50,955 bases of DNA, taken from the NCBI GenBank assembly GCA_022446795.1, contig JAKVBX010000003.1, positions 1 through 50,955 on the forward strand. Direction: 5' to 3'. Position 1 is the first letter of the stretch; the number at the start of each line of letters is the position of its first letter. The translations under genes and the position numbers were made by a program. Below, piece by piece: positions 16,933-25,295 of this stretch. The stretch comes from Phycisphaerales bacterium (lineage in GTDB: Bacteria; Planctomycetota; Phycisphaerae; Phycisphaerales; SM1A02). The notes below the pieces were generated by a model. The model did not search any database, was not told the origin of the DNA, and worked only from the letters and a program-made list of their open reading frames with translations.

Positions 16933-19332
16933 TCAGGAGCCGGCATCCATCATTGGGAACTCCGGCAGCACGAAGGCGCTGTCTTCAACACCCGTCATCA
17001 GCTTGACTGATTTGACATTGAAGCGAATCTCGCCGGCTTCCTCGGAATACAGGGCCCAGGAGGATGGCATCAACACGTCGCCGAAGGCCACGGGCTCATC
17101 TACGAACATCTCCATCGGGTACGGGCCAAGGTTCGGAACGAACGTCCAGACATCCGCCTTCCGCAGGTTGCCCGTTGCCGGATCGACATGCAGGGTGAAC
17201 GGCTGATCAACCCCCTCCGCCATGGCCTCGATCTTGATGGTCTTCAGGCCGTCGACTTCGCTTTCACCGGTCACCTCGAGGGTGTCAAACACCTCCGGCC
17301 AGTAGCCCACGATGGCGTTGCCCAGCCTCGCCAGTTCCAGTTCGGTATTCTCGAACCGTCGATGAGGGTAGAAGTCCGAAACCTCCGCGCCATACTGCCC
17401 ATTGATCGCGACGACCGAGTCACCAAAGGGGCCGAATGCGCTGGCGGACCTGAACTGCCCCGGGCCCGTGGTCAACAGGGCGAACGTGCCCTCGACGCCA
17501 GACGACGGGATGAGCATGTCGCCACTGATCTCCAGGGCCTCCCCAGGCGCCAGCCGGTCGCCACCACGGTGTGATTCCATGGCCAGGATCTCATCGATCG
17601 TCGGCAGCGACGGCCCGGCGTCCTCATCTTCAGCGGGCGCGAACGCGATGCGAAGCGCCGGGAACTCCTGCCCCCCCTGGTAGATGAAGAGCTGAGCCTG
17701 CGAACCATCCGCGGTCTCGGAAAACGACACCTCGAGACCCTCCAGATCACGGAAGGGATATCGACCCATGTCATTCGGCGGAGACAGCTTGAAGGCCATC
17801 TGATCCGGGATGTCGATCACGAGCCAGCCATTCTCAAGGCGGACCTCATCGACTCGGCCCTTGGTCAGCGGATGATCCTGGCGATACCGGCCCAGCAAGT
17901 GGCCGACATCGGACCGCTTGAACGGCCCCGGGGGCAGGGCTGTGCCCTTGCGGGGCAGTTGGAAGGTCATTCCGCCCTGGTACATCTTCATCAAGTTGAT
18001 GTCACCCTGCTCATCAGCATGGAACGACACCGCGATCGCATCGGTCATCTTGAATGGCCACTTCTCCCCGCCCTTGGCCGGCGGAACGAGTTCGTAGTTC
18101 ACTTGGCCGGGGACATCCAGGAACAACGTGCCATCACTGGCTGTTACTTCCATGATGGCATCTGAGAATGGGCCGAAATTGGCGACATAGGATCCGACAT
18201 GCTTGTCGAGATCCTCTACCGTCCTGCCCTCTTCCACCTCCAGATCCAGCAGAAGCGATCGCCAGACCATGCCCCGGCAGGCCTCCTGCATGGCGGTCGG
18301 CATGGAATTCATCAGGAGGACGAAACCAACATTCTTCTCGGGGATCATCGCCACCATGGCGCTATAGCCATCGATGTTCCCACCATGCTGCACGACCTCG
18401 TGCCCCTTCCAGTCCTCGATCATCCAGCCCAGGCCATAGCCCAGGTCCGCTGTCATCCGAACATGCGATCGACGTGTCTCATCGAGCATCTCCTCCGAGA
18501 TCAGTCGCTTGTCGCCGACCATTCCGTCAGCCAATTGAAACTGAACCCATCGGGCCATGTCCCCGGGAGTCGAACAGATGGACCCCGCTGGACTGCAACT
18601 GTCGATGATTCGGAACTCCTGGAACTTGTAGTCCTGCAGATCATCGTCCCATCGATAGCCCAGGCCGACCTGGCCAAGTTCCTCGGGGGTATCAACGATC
18701 ATGATGGTGCTGGTCATGTCCAGCGGATCGAGCAGCCGTGCCTGCACCAGGTCTTCCCAGGACTGCCCCGCTACGGCCGCCGAGGCCTCCCCTGCAGCGA
18801 GATACATGACATTGTTGTACAGGAAGGTCTCGCGAAGATCCGCCTGTGGAACGGCCCGGGAGGCGGCCGTGAAGATCTCCTCGGCCGTGGCCGGTCGCCC
18901 CGCCCAGAGCACGCCCATCCGCGGGAAACCGGTCTGGTGTGACAGCAGGTCACGAATCGTCGCCTGATCCTCGGGATTCTCGCTGCGGACCTGGAGGTCC
19001 AGGTTCGGCAAGTGTCGCACCACCGGATCATCCCACCCCATCTGGCCCTCATCCGCCAGCATTCCGATGGTCGTTGCCGTAAACGCCTTCGTGGATGAGC
19101 CAATGGGCAAGGGCGTATCAACGGTCATGGGTTCGCCGCTGGCCAGGTCACGCTCCCCGAACGCCTTGACCAGGACGATCTCGCCGTCTTTCACGACACC
19201 CAGGGTCATGCCCGGAACGTTGTACGAGACCCGACTGCTCTCCATTTCGCTGACGAGGTGATCCAGGCGAGCCTGCAACTCGGCATCAGGTGCGAATGAG
19301 AACGCGAGGGATACAGCGAGAATGAGCGTCAT
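16933..19332 (-). CDS. Exported class C beta-lactamase/PBP-like serine hydrolase with extra C-terminal domains
   Basis: 799 residues from the ATG at 19332, which has AAGGAG 9 bases upstream and a signal peptide (MTLILAVSLAFSFA). Residues about 20-365 are a beta-lactamase-fold serine hydrolase: S79-S-T-K82 (SxxK), Y171-N-N173 (YxN) and H315-G-G317 (HxG) are all present. Two lipocalin-like domains follow (about 380-470 and 475-565), each starting with a GSY or GRY motif and ending with a YQGG pattern. The last 200 residues resemble LolA-like beta folds that bind hydrophobic ligands (VDPATGNLRKADVW). These enzymes act as D-aminopeptidases or esterases; the substrate here is not known. It lies downstream of the trypsin-like protease gene but behind a strong terminator. 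Confidence 0.88.
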   Translation of the reverse strand: MTLILAVSLAFSFAPDAELQARLDHLVSEMESSRVSYNVPGMTLGVVKDGEIVLVKAFGERDLASGEPMTVDTPLPIGSSTKAFTATTIGMLADEGQMGWDDPVVRHLPNLDLQVRSENPEDQATIRDLLSHQTGFPRMGVLWAGRPATAEEIFTAASRAVPQADLRETFLYNNVMYLAAGEASAAVAGQSWEDLVQARLLDPLDMTSTIMIVDTPEELGQVGLGYRWDDDLQDYKFQEFRIIDSCSPAGSICSTPGDMARWVQFQLADGMVGDKRLISEEMLDETRRSHVRMTADLGYGLGWMIEDWKGHEVVQHGGNIDGYSAMVAMIPEKNVGFVLLMNSMPTAMQEACRGMVWRSLLLDLEVEEGRTVEDLDKHVGSYVANFGPFSDAIMEVTASDGTLFLDVPGQVNYELVPPAKGGEKWPFKMTDAIAVSFHADEQGDINLMKMYQGGMTFQLPRKGTALPPGPFKRSDVGHLLGRYRQDHPLTKGRVDEVRLENGWLVIDIPDQMAFKLSPPNDMGRYPFRDLEGLEVSFSETADGSQAQLFIYQGGQEFPALRIAFAPAEDEDAGPSLPTIDEILAMESHRGGDRLAPGEALEISGDMLIPSSGVEGTFALLTTGPGQFRSASAFGPFGDSVVAINGQYGAEVSDFYPHRRFENTELELARLGNAIVGYWPEVFDTLEVTGESEVDGLKTIKIEAMAEGVDQPFTLHVDPATGNLRKADVWTFVPNLGPYPMEMFVDEPVAFGDVLMPSSWALYSEEAGEIRFNVKSVKLMTGVEDSAFVLPEFPMMDAGS

Positions 19333-19453
19333 GCCAGGGCTCCTTGGTGGACGTGGAGCCATGGTACCAATACGTCAAGGCGGTGTTTTCGCTGCCACGG
19401 CAACCACTTGCGCAACATCGCATGGCCCAACCAGCGCTCTCACCAAAAAGCGA

Positions 19454-19487
19454 GCCAGGCCCGCTCCTTGGTGAGAGCGGGCCTGGC
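19454..19487 (-). terminator. Intrinsic terminator of the trypsin-like protease gene
   Basis: GCCAGGCCCGCTC (19454-19466) and GAGCGGGCCTGGC (19475-19487) are a perfect 13-bp inverted repeat around an 8-base loop. On the minus strand the stem is followed by TCGCTTTTT (to 19445). It lies 31 bases past the stop codon at 19519. This is the clearest intrinsic terminator in the window. Confidence 0.93.
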
Positions 19488-19518
19488 ATCAACTGCATCG
19501 GAGAACTGTCCGGGGAGA

Positions 19519-20325
19519 TCAGCCTCCACAGCCATAGTCATCGAGGACGGCCAGCAGATCTTCGACGGTGTAGGGATTGCCCCAGTCGCCGATGACCGTC
19601 AGGATGTCATCAATGTTGGTCACACCGTTGCCGTCATAGTCGCCGGCACAGAGGTTGTCACACTCGTCCGGAACACCGTTTCCGTTGGCGTCCGTACTCG
19701 TGCCGTTGGCGATATCACAGGTGTCCGAGACACCATTGGCGTTGCAGTCCAACGTCTCGACATAACCGAATGTCAGATCGAGCTCCTCCTGCCACGCCTG
19801 GCTGGCCGAATCACGACCCTGGATCAGTGCCTGGAAGTTGATCTCGGAGTCCTGGCCGAATGTCGTGAGACGGGCCAGCAGGACACCCTCGCGTTCCTGG
19901 CAATCGGTTCCGATGAACGTCTGCCCTTCGCCCTGTGGCTCGGACGGCAGGACGTACCAGAGGCCGTTGTTGGTGGCAACGCCGAACCCGTTCTCGAAGT
20001 CCGTCCAGTCAATGCCGACACTGCCGACATTGTTGGCATCGAACGGGTTACCCGTCGAGTCGATCGCACCGATCGTCAGACGGGAGTCCCACTCCAGGTT
20101 CGGATCGAACTCGAAGAAGGCCGGGTTGACATCGGTGGACAGCGGACCGCCGTACACGCTCTGGTAGAACAAGCCCGTTGAGGTCACGAGCTTCTGGAGG
20201 CTTCCGTTTCCGGCGACCGCGTCGACGCGGGCACCATTGGGAACGGAGACGTAGACGTCGACCGTCCAGTTGAACTGCGGGTCGTCGACCAGGTTGGATC
20301 CGACCATCGAGTGGACGAACTGGAC
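19519..20325 (-). repeat. Copy A of the duplicated 268-residue C-terminal module
   Basis: It encodes residues 729-996 of the trypsin-like protease. The module aligns without gaps to the last 268 residues of the neighbouring metalloprotease (22914-23720): 200 of 268 residues are identical by my count. The last 150 bases are nearly identical at DNA level. It ends in a dockerin-like loop (DYDGNGVTNIDDIL) and a second, degenerate helix (YTVEDLLAVLDDYGC). Confidence 0.95.
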
Positions 20326-22509
20326 CTCGGAGGGTTCGCACGCCGAACCACTGCAGTCGCTGCCGTCACCGAGGTAGCTGCCACCGGCGGCGGCACAGTC
20401 ATCGGCCGTACCCGTCGAGCAGCTCGTACCCACGCAGCAGCCGCCGGTTGCCGGAGGCGTGAAGCAGGGATCACCCGAGCAGTCCGAGTCATCACCCTGG
20501 TAGGCACCACCTGCGGAATTGCAGTCGGCCTCGGTACCGATGGAGCAGTTGCCATCGAGACAGCAGGCACCGTTCGCTGGCGGGACGAAGCACGGATCGC
20601 CTGAGCAATCCGAGTCATCGCCCTGGTAGGCGCCACCCGAAGCACCGCAGTCAGCCTCGGTACCGATGGAGCAGTTGCCGTCGAGACAGCAGGCACCGGT
20701 CGCCGGAGGCGTGAAGCAGGGATCGCCTGAGCAATTCGAGTCATCGCCCTGGTAGTCACCACCTGAAGCACCGCAGTCATCCTGGGTCGCGATGGAGCAG
20801 TTGCCATCGAGACAGCAGGCACCAGTCGCCGGTGGGACGAAGCACGGATCACCGCCGCAGTTGGAGTTGTCACCCTGGTAGGTGCCACCGGCAGAACCGC
20901 AGTCGGCCTCGGTGTCGATGGAGCAGCTGCTGCCGACGCAGCAGGCGCCCGTGGGATCAGGCGCACCCTCGAGGTCCAGGTTCAACTGGCCCGAGCCGGA
21001 GGCGGATGCATCCCATCCACCGACGCGGATGAGGTAGGACGAACCACCGGAGACATCAACAGTCAATGAGGACGAGTACCCGGAGCAACCGGAACCGTCA
21101 CCATTGCAGGCGACCTGGGACTTGTTGCCACACGTGCCCTGGTACACCACGAGATCGGTATCGAAGTTGACCAGGTCACAGGTGCTGACGGTCAGCGTGC
21201 CCGAGCTCGAGGGCGAGTAGGCGAACCAGACGTCGGCGTTCATGGCGCCGAGGTAGGTGCCGGTGCACAGCGAGTCATCATAGGAATCGACACTGGTCGA
21301 TCCACCAGTGGTCGAGAAGTCCGTCAAGCCGGTACCGATCAGGATCGCGTTGGCACAATCATCATTCTCCGGTGCGTCGCCCGGATCACCACCGCCACCT
21401 TCGCAGATATCCGTGATCAAGTTCGCGAAGGCCGCGAGATCGATCCGTGTGCCGTAGTTCTCGCACCCGTAGCTGCAGTGCGTCACAACACCGATGATGG
21501 TGTTGTTGTAGACGATCGAGGAACCGGAATTGCCGTAGGTCACATCGACCTCGTAGCTGATCGAATTGCTGTCGACCGACGAGATCGAGCCAGAGTCGGT
21601 CTGCAGGGTCTGCGACCGGGTGCACTGGTCATCAACGCCGTAGCCGGTGATCACGATATTGCCCGAGTTTGGCACGGAGCTCGCCAGCGGGATGAACGTA
21701 CCGTAACGCTCATAGGCCGTCTGCCCTTCGCTGTTGGTGCCCGAGGTCATCGCACCGTAGTCAGCGCCGACGCCCGCATCCACGCCATCGCTGGACGTGA
21801 CGGGGAACTGATCAGCCACGGGCGGCTGATTCGTCGAGCAGTTGCTGGAGGAATCCGGAACATTGAAATGCAGGACCGTCGCATTCGTCAGGCAGTGACC
21901 CGCCGTGACGAAGCAACTGGCTTCGTTGTAGATGGTCGCGGAGCAGCCCACGGGCATCAGCCGGGCGAAGTTGTCATTGCTGGTCGGTGTCCGGCTGTCT
22001 GAACCACAGATGCCGCAATTGTCACCACGGTTCTGGTGAACCGGCTCCGCCGCGACGAACTCGAGATCCAGCACGTTGTCCGTCGAGAACGGACCGGCAA
22101 CGAGCTCGACCCGCAGGGCGTCGCCATTGAAGTATGCGGAGGTATTGCTCCACATCGCCAGGGCCTGGGCGTCCAGCCGTTGCTGCTCGCCATCCCGCAG
22201 GGACGTGACTCGGATATAGCTGCCTCGTCCCAACTCGACGGGGCCGAAATACAACCGCATCCAGGACATGCCGGGGAAGGTGATCACGTCGTCATAGACG
22301 ACCTGCGATCCACCACCCGGGTTGTCGAAACTGTCCGTCCGAAGATTGAACGGGGTGACCTCGCCGACTGGCCAATCAAGCGAATTGGCCACAAGATCAC
22401 CATGAAGGTCATCTGTGATTTCCGCGGAGGCGACCGAACTTGAACCCATCAGCAGCAAAGACAAGCCTGCTACCAATACACCGCCCCCCCGGGTACAGAT
22501 GCTCTTCAC
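19519..22509 (-). CDS. Secreted trypsin-like protease with PPC-like, Cys-repeat and dockerin-like modules
   Basis: 996 residues from a GTG at 22509; AGAGGAA is 7 bases upstream and a signal peptide follows (VKSICTRGGGVLVAGLSLLLMGSSSVASA). The longer open frame upstream has no signal peptide and is rejected. Residues about 165-370 form a chymotrypsin-fold protease: H205 (VTAGHC), D250 (GADYGAM) as likely triad Asp, and S328 (YGNSGSS). Then come a jelly-roll PPC-like domain (379-517), five 42-residue six-Cys GACC repeats (520-728) and the 268-residue module shared with the neighbouring metalloprotease, ending in a dockerin-like motif. It should cut proteins outside the cell or on the surface. 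An intrinsic terminator follows the gene. Confidence 0.92.
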   Translation of the reverse strand: MKSICTRGGGVLVAGLSLLLMGSSSVASAEITDDLHGDLVANSLDWPVGEVTPFNLRTDSFDNPGGGSQVVYDDVITFPGMSWMRLYFGPVELGRGSYIRVTSLRDGEQQRLDAQALAMWSNTSAYFNGDALRVELVAGPFSTDNVLDLEFVAAEPVHQNRGDNCGICGSDSRTPTSNDNFARLMPVGCSATIYNEASCFVTAGHCLTNATVLHFNVPDSSSNCSTNQPPVADQFPVTSSDGVDAGVGADYGAMTSGTNSEGQTAYERYGTFIPLASSVPNSGNIVITGYGVDDQCTRSQTLQTDSGSISSVDSNSISYEVDVTYGNSGSSIVYNNTIIGVVTHCSYGCENYGTRIDLAAFANLITDICEGGGGDPGDAPENDDCANAILIGTGLTDFSTTGGSTSVDSYDDSLCTGTYLGAMNADVWFAYSPSSSGTLTVSTCDLVNFDTDLVVYQGTCGNKSQVACNGDGSGCSGYSSSLTVDVSGGSSYLIRVGGWDASASGSGQLNLDLEGAPDPTGACCVGSSCSIDTEADCGSAGGTYQGDNSNCGGDPCFVPPATGACCLDGNCSIATQDDCGASGGDYQGDDSNCSGDPCFTPPATGACCLDGNCSIGTEADCGASGGAYQGDDSDCSGDPCFVPPANGACCLDGNCSIGTEADCNSAGGAYQGDDSDCSGDPCFTPPATGGCCVGTSCSTGTADDCAAAGGSYLGDGSDCSGSACEPSEVQFVHSMVGSNLVDDPQFNWTVDVYVSVPNGARVDAVAGNGSLQKLVTSTGLFYQSVYGGPLSTDVNPAFFEFDPNLEWDSRLTIGAIDSTGNPFDANNVGSVGIDWTDFENGFGVATNNGLWYVLPSEPQGEGQTFIGTDCQEREGVLLARLTTFGQDSEINFQALIQGRDSASQAWQEELDLTFGYVETLDCNANGVSDTCDIANGTSTDANGNGVPDECDNLCAGDYDGNGVTNIDDILTVIGDWGNPYTVEDLLAVLDDYGCGG
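20326..20952 (-). repeat. Five tandem 126-bp GACC repeats in the trypsin-like protease gene
   Basis: Each unit encodes 42 residues (the last 41) of form (T/N)G(A/G)CC..(G/N)CS..T..DC...GG.YQGD.S(N/D)CSGDPC(F)(V/T)PPA, with six Cys per unit, likely three disulfides. Units 2-4 are almost identical at DNA level, which points to expansion by recombination. The same unit occurs three times in the metalloprotease gene. Confidence 0.95.
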
Positions 22510-22516
22510 AATCCTA

Positions 22517-22523
22517 TTCCTCT
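22517..22523 (-). promoter_or_regulatory. Shine-Dalgarno deciding a GTG start
   Basis: AGAGGAA on the minus strand, 7 bases before the GTG at 22509 that opens the signal peptide of the trypsin-like protease. It supports this GTG over ATG codons further upstream. Confidence 0.75.
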
Positions 22524-22859
22524 TGGTTCGTCCGCTGGTGAGATATAGCCTTGATGGGCCGAACCCACCAATGGTGTGCGGACTGTTGTCTTGGATCTCG
22601 TCATCCCCGTCTCTCCTCGGGGTGAAAACGACGTGTCCACGAGTCCGGCGGACTCGCGGTACCTCTTCAAAGCCGGACTCCAGGGGCCGGGAAGGCATGG
22701 AGCCAGGTACGCGAGGAGTCTCTTCCTTCTCCTCACACCATTTCATCCGCACCGGCATCCTGAGATGTTGCCTCCACTTCATCGCACGGCCTGCAGAAAG
22801 TCACAAACAGAACAGTTCAATGAATCTTTGACATTCCGCTACGGACCACCAATAGACAA

Positions 22860-22886
22860 GGCGGCTTCCCCGAACCGGAAGCCGCC
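22860..22886 (-). terminator. Perfect 10-bp hairpin after the metalloprotease gene
   Basis: GGCGGCTTCC (22860-22869) pairs with GGAAGCCGCC (22877-22886) around a 7-base loop, 27 bases past the stop codon at 22914. The following minus-strand sequence (TTGTCTATT) is only moderately T-rich, so termination may be partial. Confidence 0.75.
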
Positions 22887-22913
22887 CTGTCACCGAGCAT
22901 GAATCTCTTTCAA

Positions 22914-23720
22914 TCAGCCACTGCAGCCGTAGTCATCGAGAACGGCCAGCAGATCTTCGACGGTGTAGGGATTCCCCCAGTCGCCGATGACCGTCAGGAT
23001 GTCATCGATATTGGTCTGACCGTTGCCGTCATAGTCGCCAGCACAGCCGCTCTCGCACTCGTCGGGCACGCCATTGCCGTTGGAGTCCGAACTGGAGCCG
23101 TTGGCGATGTCACAGGTATCGGAGACACCATTGAGATTGCAGTCCAGCGTCTCGGTGTACCCGAAGGACAGGTCAACCGTCTCCTGCCAGCTCTCGCCGG
23201 AGGCATCGCTGCCCTGGACCAGGCCCTCGAACTGGATGACCGAGCTCTCGCCAAAGGTCGTCAGGCGAGCAACCAGCACACCGTTTCGCTCCTGGCAATC
23301 CGTACCGGTAAAGGCCTGGGCCTCCCCCTGCTCTTCCGAGGGCAGGATGTACCAGAGCCCATTGTCCACGGCCAGGCCCAGCCCGTTCTCAAAGTCCGTC
23401 CAGTCAATGCCCACGCTCCCCAGCTCGTTGCTGGCAAACGGTGCACCGGTGGAGTCGATCGCCCCGATGGTCACTCGGGAATCCCACTCCAGCCCGGGCG
23501 CGAACTCATAGAAGGCGGGATTGATATCGGTCGACATCGGGCCACCGAAGTCGTCCTGGTAGAACAGCCCGGAAGAGGTAATCAGCTTCTGGGTGCCACT
23601 GTTGCCAGCAACCGCATCGACCCGATTCCCTGCCGGCAAGGAGATGTACACGTCCACCGTCCAGTTGAACTCCGGATCATCAATTCGATTGGAACCAACG
23701 ACGGCATGCGCCACGCTGAC
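22914..23720 (-). repeat. Copy B of the duplicated 268-residue C-terminal module
   Basis: Residues 526-793 of the metalloprotease. It aligns gap-free with copy A (19519-20325). Differences are scattered conservative changes (V/I, S/T, F/Y), and the dockerin-like end is almost unchanged. Confidence 0.95.
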
Positions 23721-25295
23721 GCCATCGGGTGAGCATGGGAACCCTCCGCAGGTGGAGCCATCACCGAGGTAGTTGCCGCCCGAGGCCACGCAGTCATCAC
23801 CGGTGACGACGGAGCAGCTGATTCCGACGCAGCAACCGCCGGTCGGAGGTGGAATGAAGCAGGGATCTCCACTGCAGTTCGTGTCGTCACCCTGGTAGGT
23901 GCCGCCCGCAGCGTTGCAGTCCGCCTCCGTCCCGATCGAGCAGCTGCCCTCGACGCAGCAGGCCCCATCAGCAGGCACGAAGCAGGGATCACCACTGCAA
24001 TCCGAATCGTCACCAAGATAGGAACCGCCCGAGGCACTGCAATCCAGCGACGTCACGATCGAGCAACTGCCCGAGATGCAGCAGGCCCCGGTGGGATCAC
24101 CGGCCTCCTCCAGGCAGAACAGGATGCTGTTGCGATAGGACGTGATCGAGTTGATCGACTGGTTGCTGAAGTCATTACTGCAGGTAATGGACGGGTTCAT
24201 CGTGTTGCCCGAGCAGTTGCAGTGCCCAGCACCCCAGTTGTGACCGAGTTCGTGGGCGGTCAGGTCGGTCGCGCAGCCGAAACTGCCACAGCAGTCCGAC
24301 ATCACGACGTTGTAGCCGAAGCTGGTGCAGATGGCATCCAGCCAGGCGATGCCGATGACGCCACTGCCTCCGGTATCACCCATGAACAGCTCCACGACAT
24401 CCCGCTGGATATTGCTGTGGTTGGAGTTCCACTGGTTCCGAACCTGGTCCAGGCGATTGCTGATATCGCCCGAGTACGGGTCATTCGAACTGCTTCGAAC
24501 GAGAATCGTGACGATCGTGTGCGTGATGGACACTTCACTCTCGTACTGTACGTTCACCGAGTTGATGACCGAGTTGATTCGATTCTCGACTGCGGACGTA
24601 CTGCCATAATCCTGGAAGTACTCGAAGTCCGCGTCACAGGCCAGTTCCGCCTCCCACAGGGTGCCGCCACGAACGGGCGGTGTCGTTCCATGGCCAGCGA
24701 GTTCCGGGACTACGCCGTGCTCGAACTCGGTCGTGCCACAGGTGCGCAGCGGCGAGTCGATGGCGGCCTGGGGATAGACAACATAGTGATCCGGGCCCGC
24801 GCCCCGCACTCGGTTGAGCAGGGGTTCCATGTACCACTGGCTGCCGTCCGACATGCGGATCGTGACCGTCAGGCCGTTCTCGAGGATGGAGCCCGCTACG
24901 CGGCTGCCGCCCTGGCCCACGATTGAACCACGGTAAGTGTTGACCGGCCCCGGCTCGACCTCGTACAGCTCGCCGTCGTCTCGTTGTTCCATGAGTTGGT
25001 ACCCGGCGGAACGGACGGACTTCAGGTTCAGCATGACGCGATGAGGACGACCATCCAGGTCGACCTCCAGGGACAGGCCGTCGCCTTGCTCCTCGTTGAC
25101 ACCCACCATCTGGATGGTCGACCAGAACAGACCGAACGTGCCGTTGACTTCGTTGATGGACACACCATTGTCGAAGTCGTCGCCACCTCCTGGTGCCGCC
25201 ATCACACCCCCCGCCATCATCATGGAAAGACCGACGATCCCGCCGATGAATCGGCTGGGGCATCGACCACGCGTGCTTTGGTGCTCTCGGTTCAC
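22914..25295 (-). CDS. Secreted reprolysin-like (metzincin) metalloprotease with Cys-repeat and dockerin-like modules
   Basis: 793 residues from a GTG at 25295, with GGAGGAG 6 bases upstream and a signal peptide at about residues 10-33 (RFIGGIVGLSMMMAGGVMA). Residues 35-215 look like a propeptide (including QWYMEPL and DHYVVYP). The catalytic domain (about 217-400) has H348-E-L-G-H352-N-W-G-A-G-H358, the full HExxHxxGxxH zinc site, followed by the Met-turn M366 (GNTMNPSIT), so it is an M12B/adamalysin-type metzincin. Three GACC Cys repeats (402-525) and the 268-residue module shared with the trypsin-like protease follow. It should digest proteins outside the cell. It is transcribed divergently from the methyltransferase gene. 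Confidence 0.93.
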   Translation of the reverse strand: MNREHQSTRGRCPSRFIGGIVGLSMMMAGGVMAAPGGGDDFDNGVSINEVNGTFGLFWSTIQMVGVNEEQGDGLSLEVDLDGRPHRVMLNLKSVRSAGYQLMEQRDDGELYEVEPGPVNTYRGSIVGQGGSRVAGSILENGLTVTIRMSDGSQWYMEPLLNRVRGAGPDHYVVYPQAAIDSPLRTCGTTEFEHGVVPELAGHGTTPPVRGGTLWEAELACDADFEYFQDYGSTSAVENRINSVINSVNVQYESEVSITHTIVTILVRSSSNDPYSGDISNRLDQVRNQWNSNHSNIQRDVVELFMGDTGGSGVIGIAWLDAICTSFGYNVVMSDCCGSFGCATDLTAHELGHNWGAGHCNCSGNTMNPSITCSNDFSNQSINSITSYRNSILFCLEEAGDPTGACCISGSCSIVTSLDCSASGGSYLGDDSDCSGDPCFVPADGACCVEGSCSIGTEADCNAAGGTYQGDDTNCSGDPCFIPPPTGGCCVGISCSVVTGDDCVASGGNYLGDGSTCGGFPCSPDGVSVAHAVVGSNRIDDPEFNWTVDVYISLPAGNRVDAVAGNSGTQKLITSSGLFYQDDFGGPMSTDINPAFYEFAPGLEWDSRVTIGAIDSTGAPFASNELGSVGIDWTDFENGLGLAVDNGLWYILPSEEQGEAQAFTGTDCQERNGVLVARLTTFGESSVIQFEGLVQGSDASGESWQETVDLSFGYTETLDCNLNGVSDTCDIANGSSSDSNGNGVPDECESGCAGDYDGNGQTNIDDILTVIGDWGNPYTVEDLLAVLDDYGCSG
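23721..24092 (-). repeat. Three tandem GACC repeats in the metalloprotease gene
   Basis: Three units of 41, 42 and 41 codons with the same six-Cys pattern as in the trypsin-like protease (TGACCISGSC, DGACCVEGSC, TGGCCVGISC). The last unit in each gene is the most diverged and begins TGGCC in both, so the array edges are homologous while the inner copy number differs (five versus three). Confidence 0.95.

Larger units (their letters stand above)
22510..22913. other. 404-bp intergenic leader between the two protease genes
   Basis: No convincing gene. It holds, in minus-strand order, a hairpin terminator for the metalloprotease gene (22860-22886), an A/T-richer stretch (22800-22860) that could contain a promoter, two competing stems (22640-22656 versus 22641-22649 with 22672-22680), and a CCCCG/CGGGG hairpin (22605-22622) 95 bases before the GTG start. 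The long same-frame extension through this region lacks protein-like composition and is treated as non-coding. Confidence 0.6.

Noticed and set aside
22510-22782. 91-codon extension of the trypsin-like protease
   Set aside because: It would bury the signal peptide and lacks protein-like sequence; a GTG with Shine-Dalgarno at 22509 explains the start.
22510-22913. Riboswitch (c-di-GMP or c-di-AMP type) in the protease leader
   Set aside because: I could not match the conserved core bases of known classes; only simple stems are seen.
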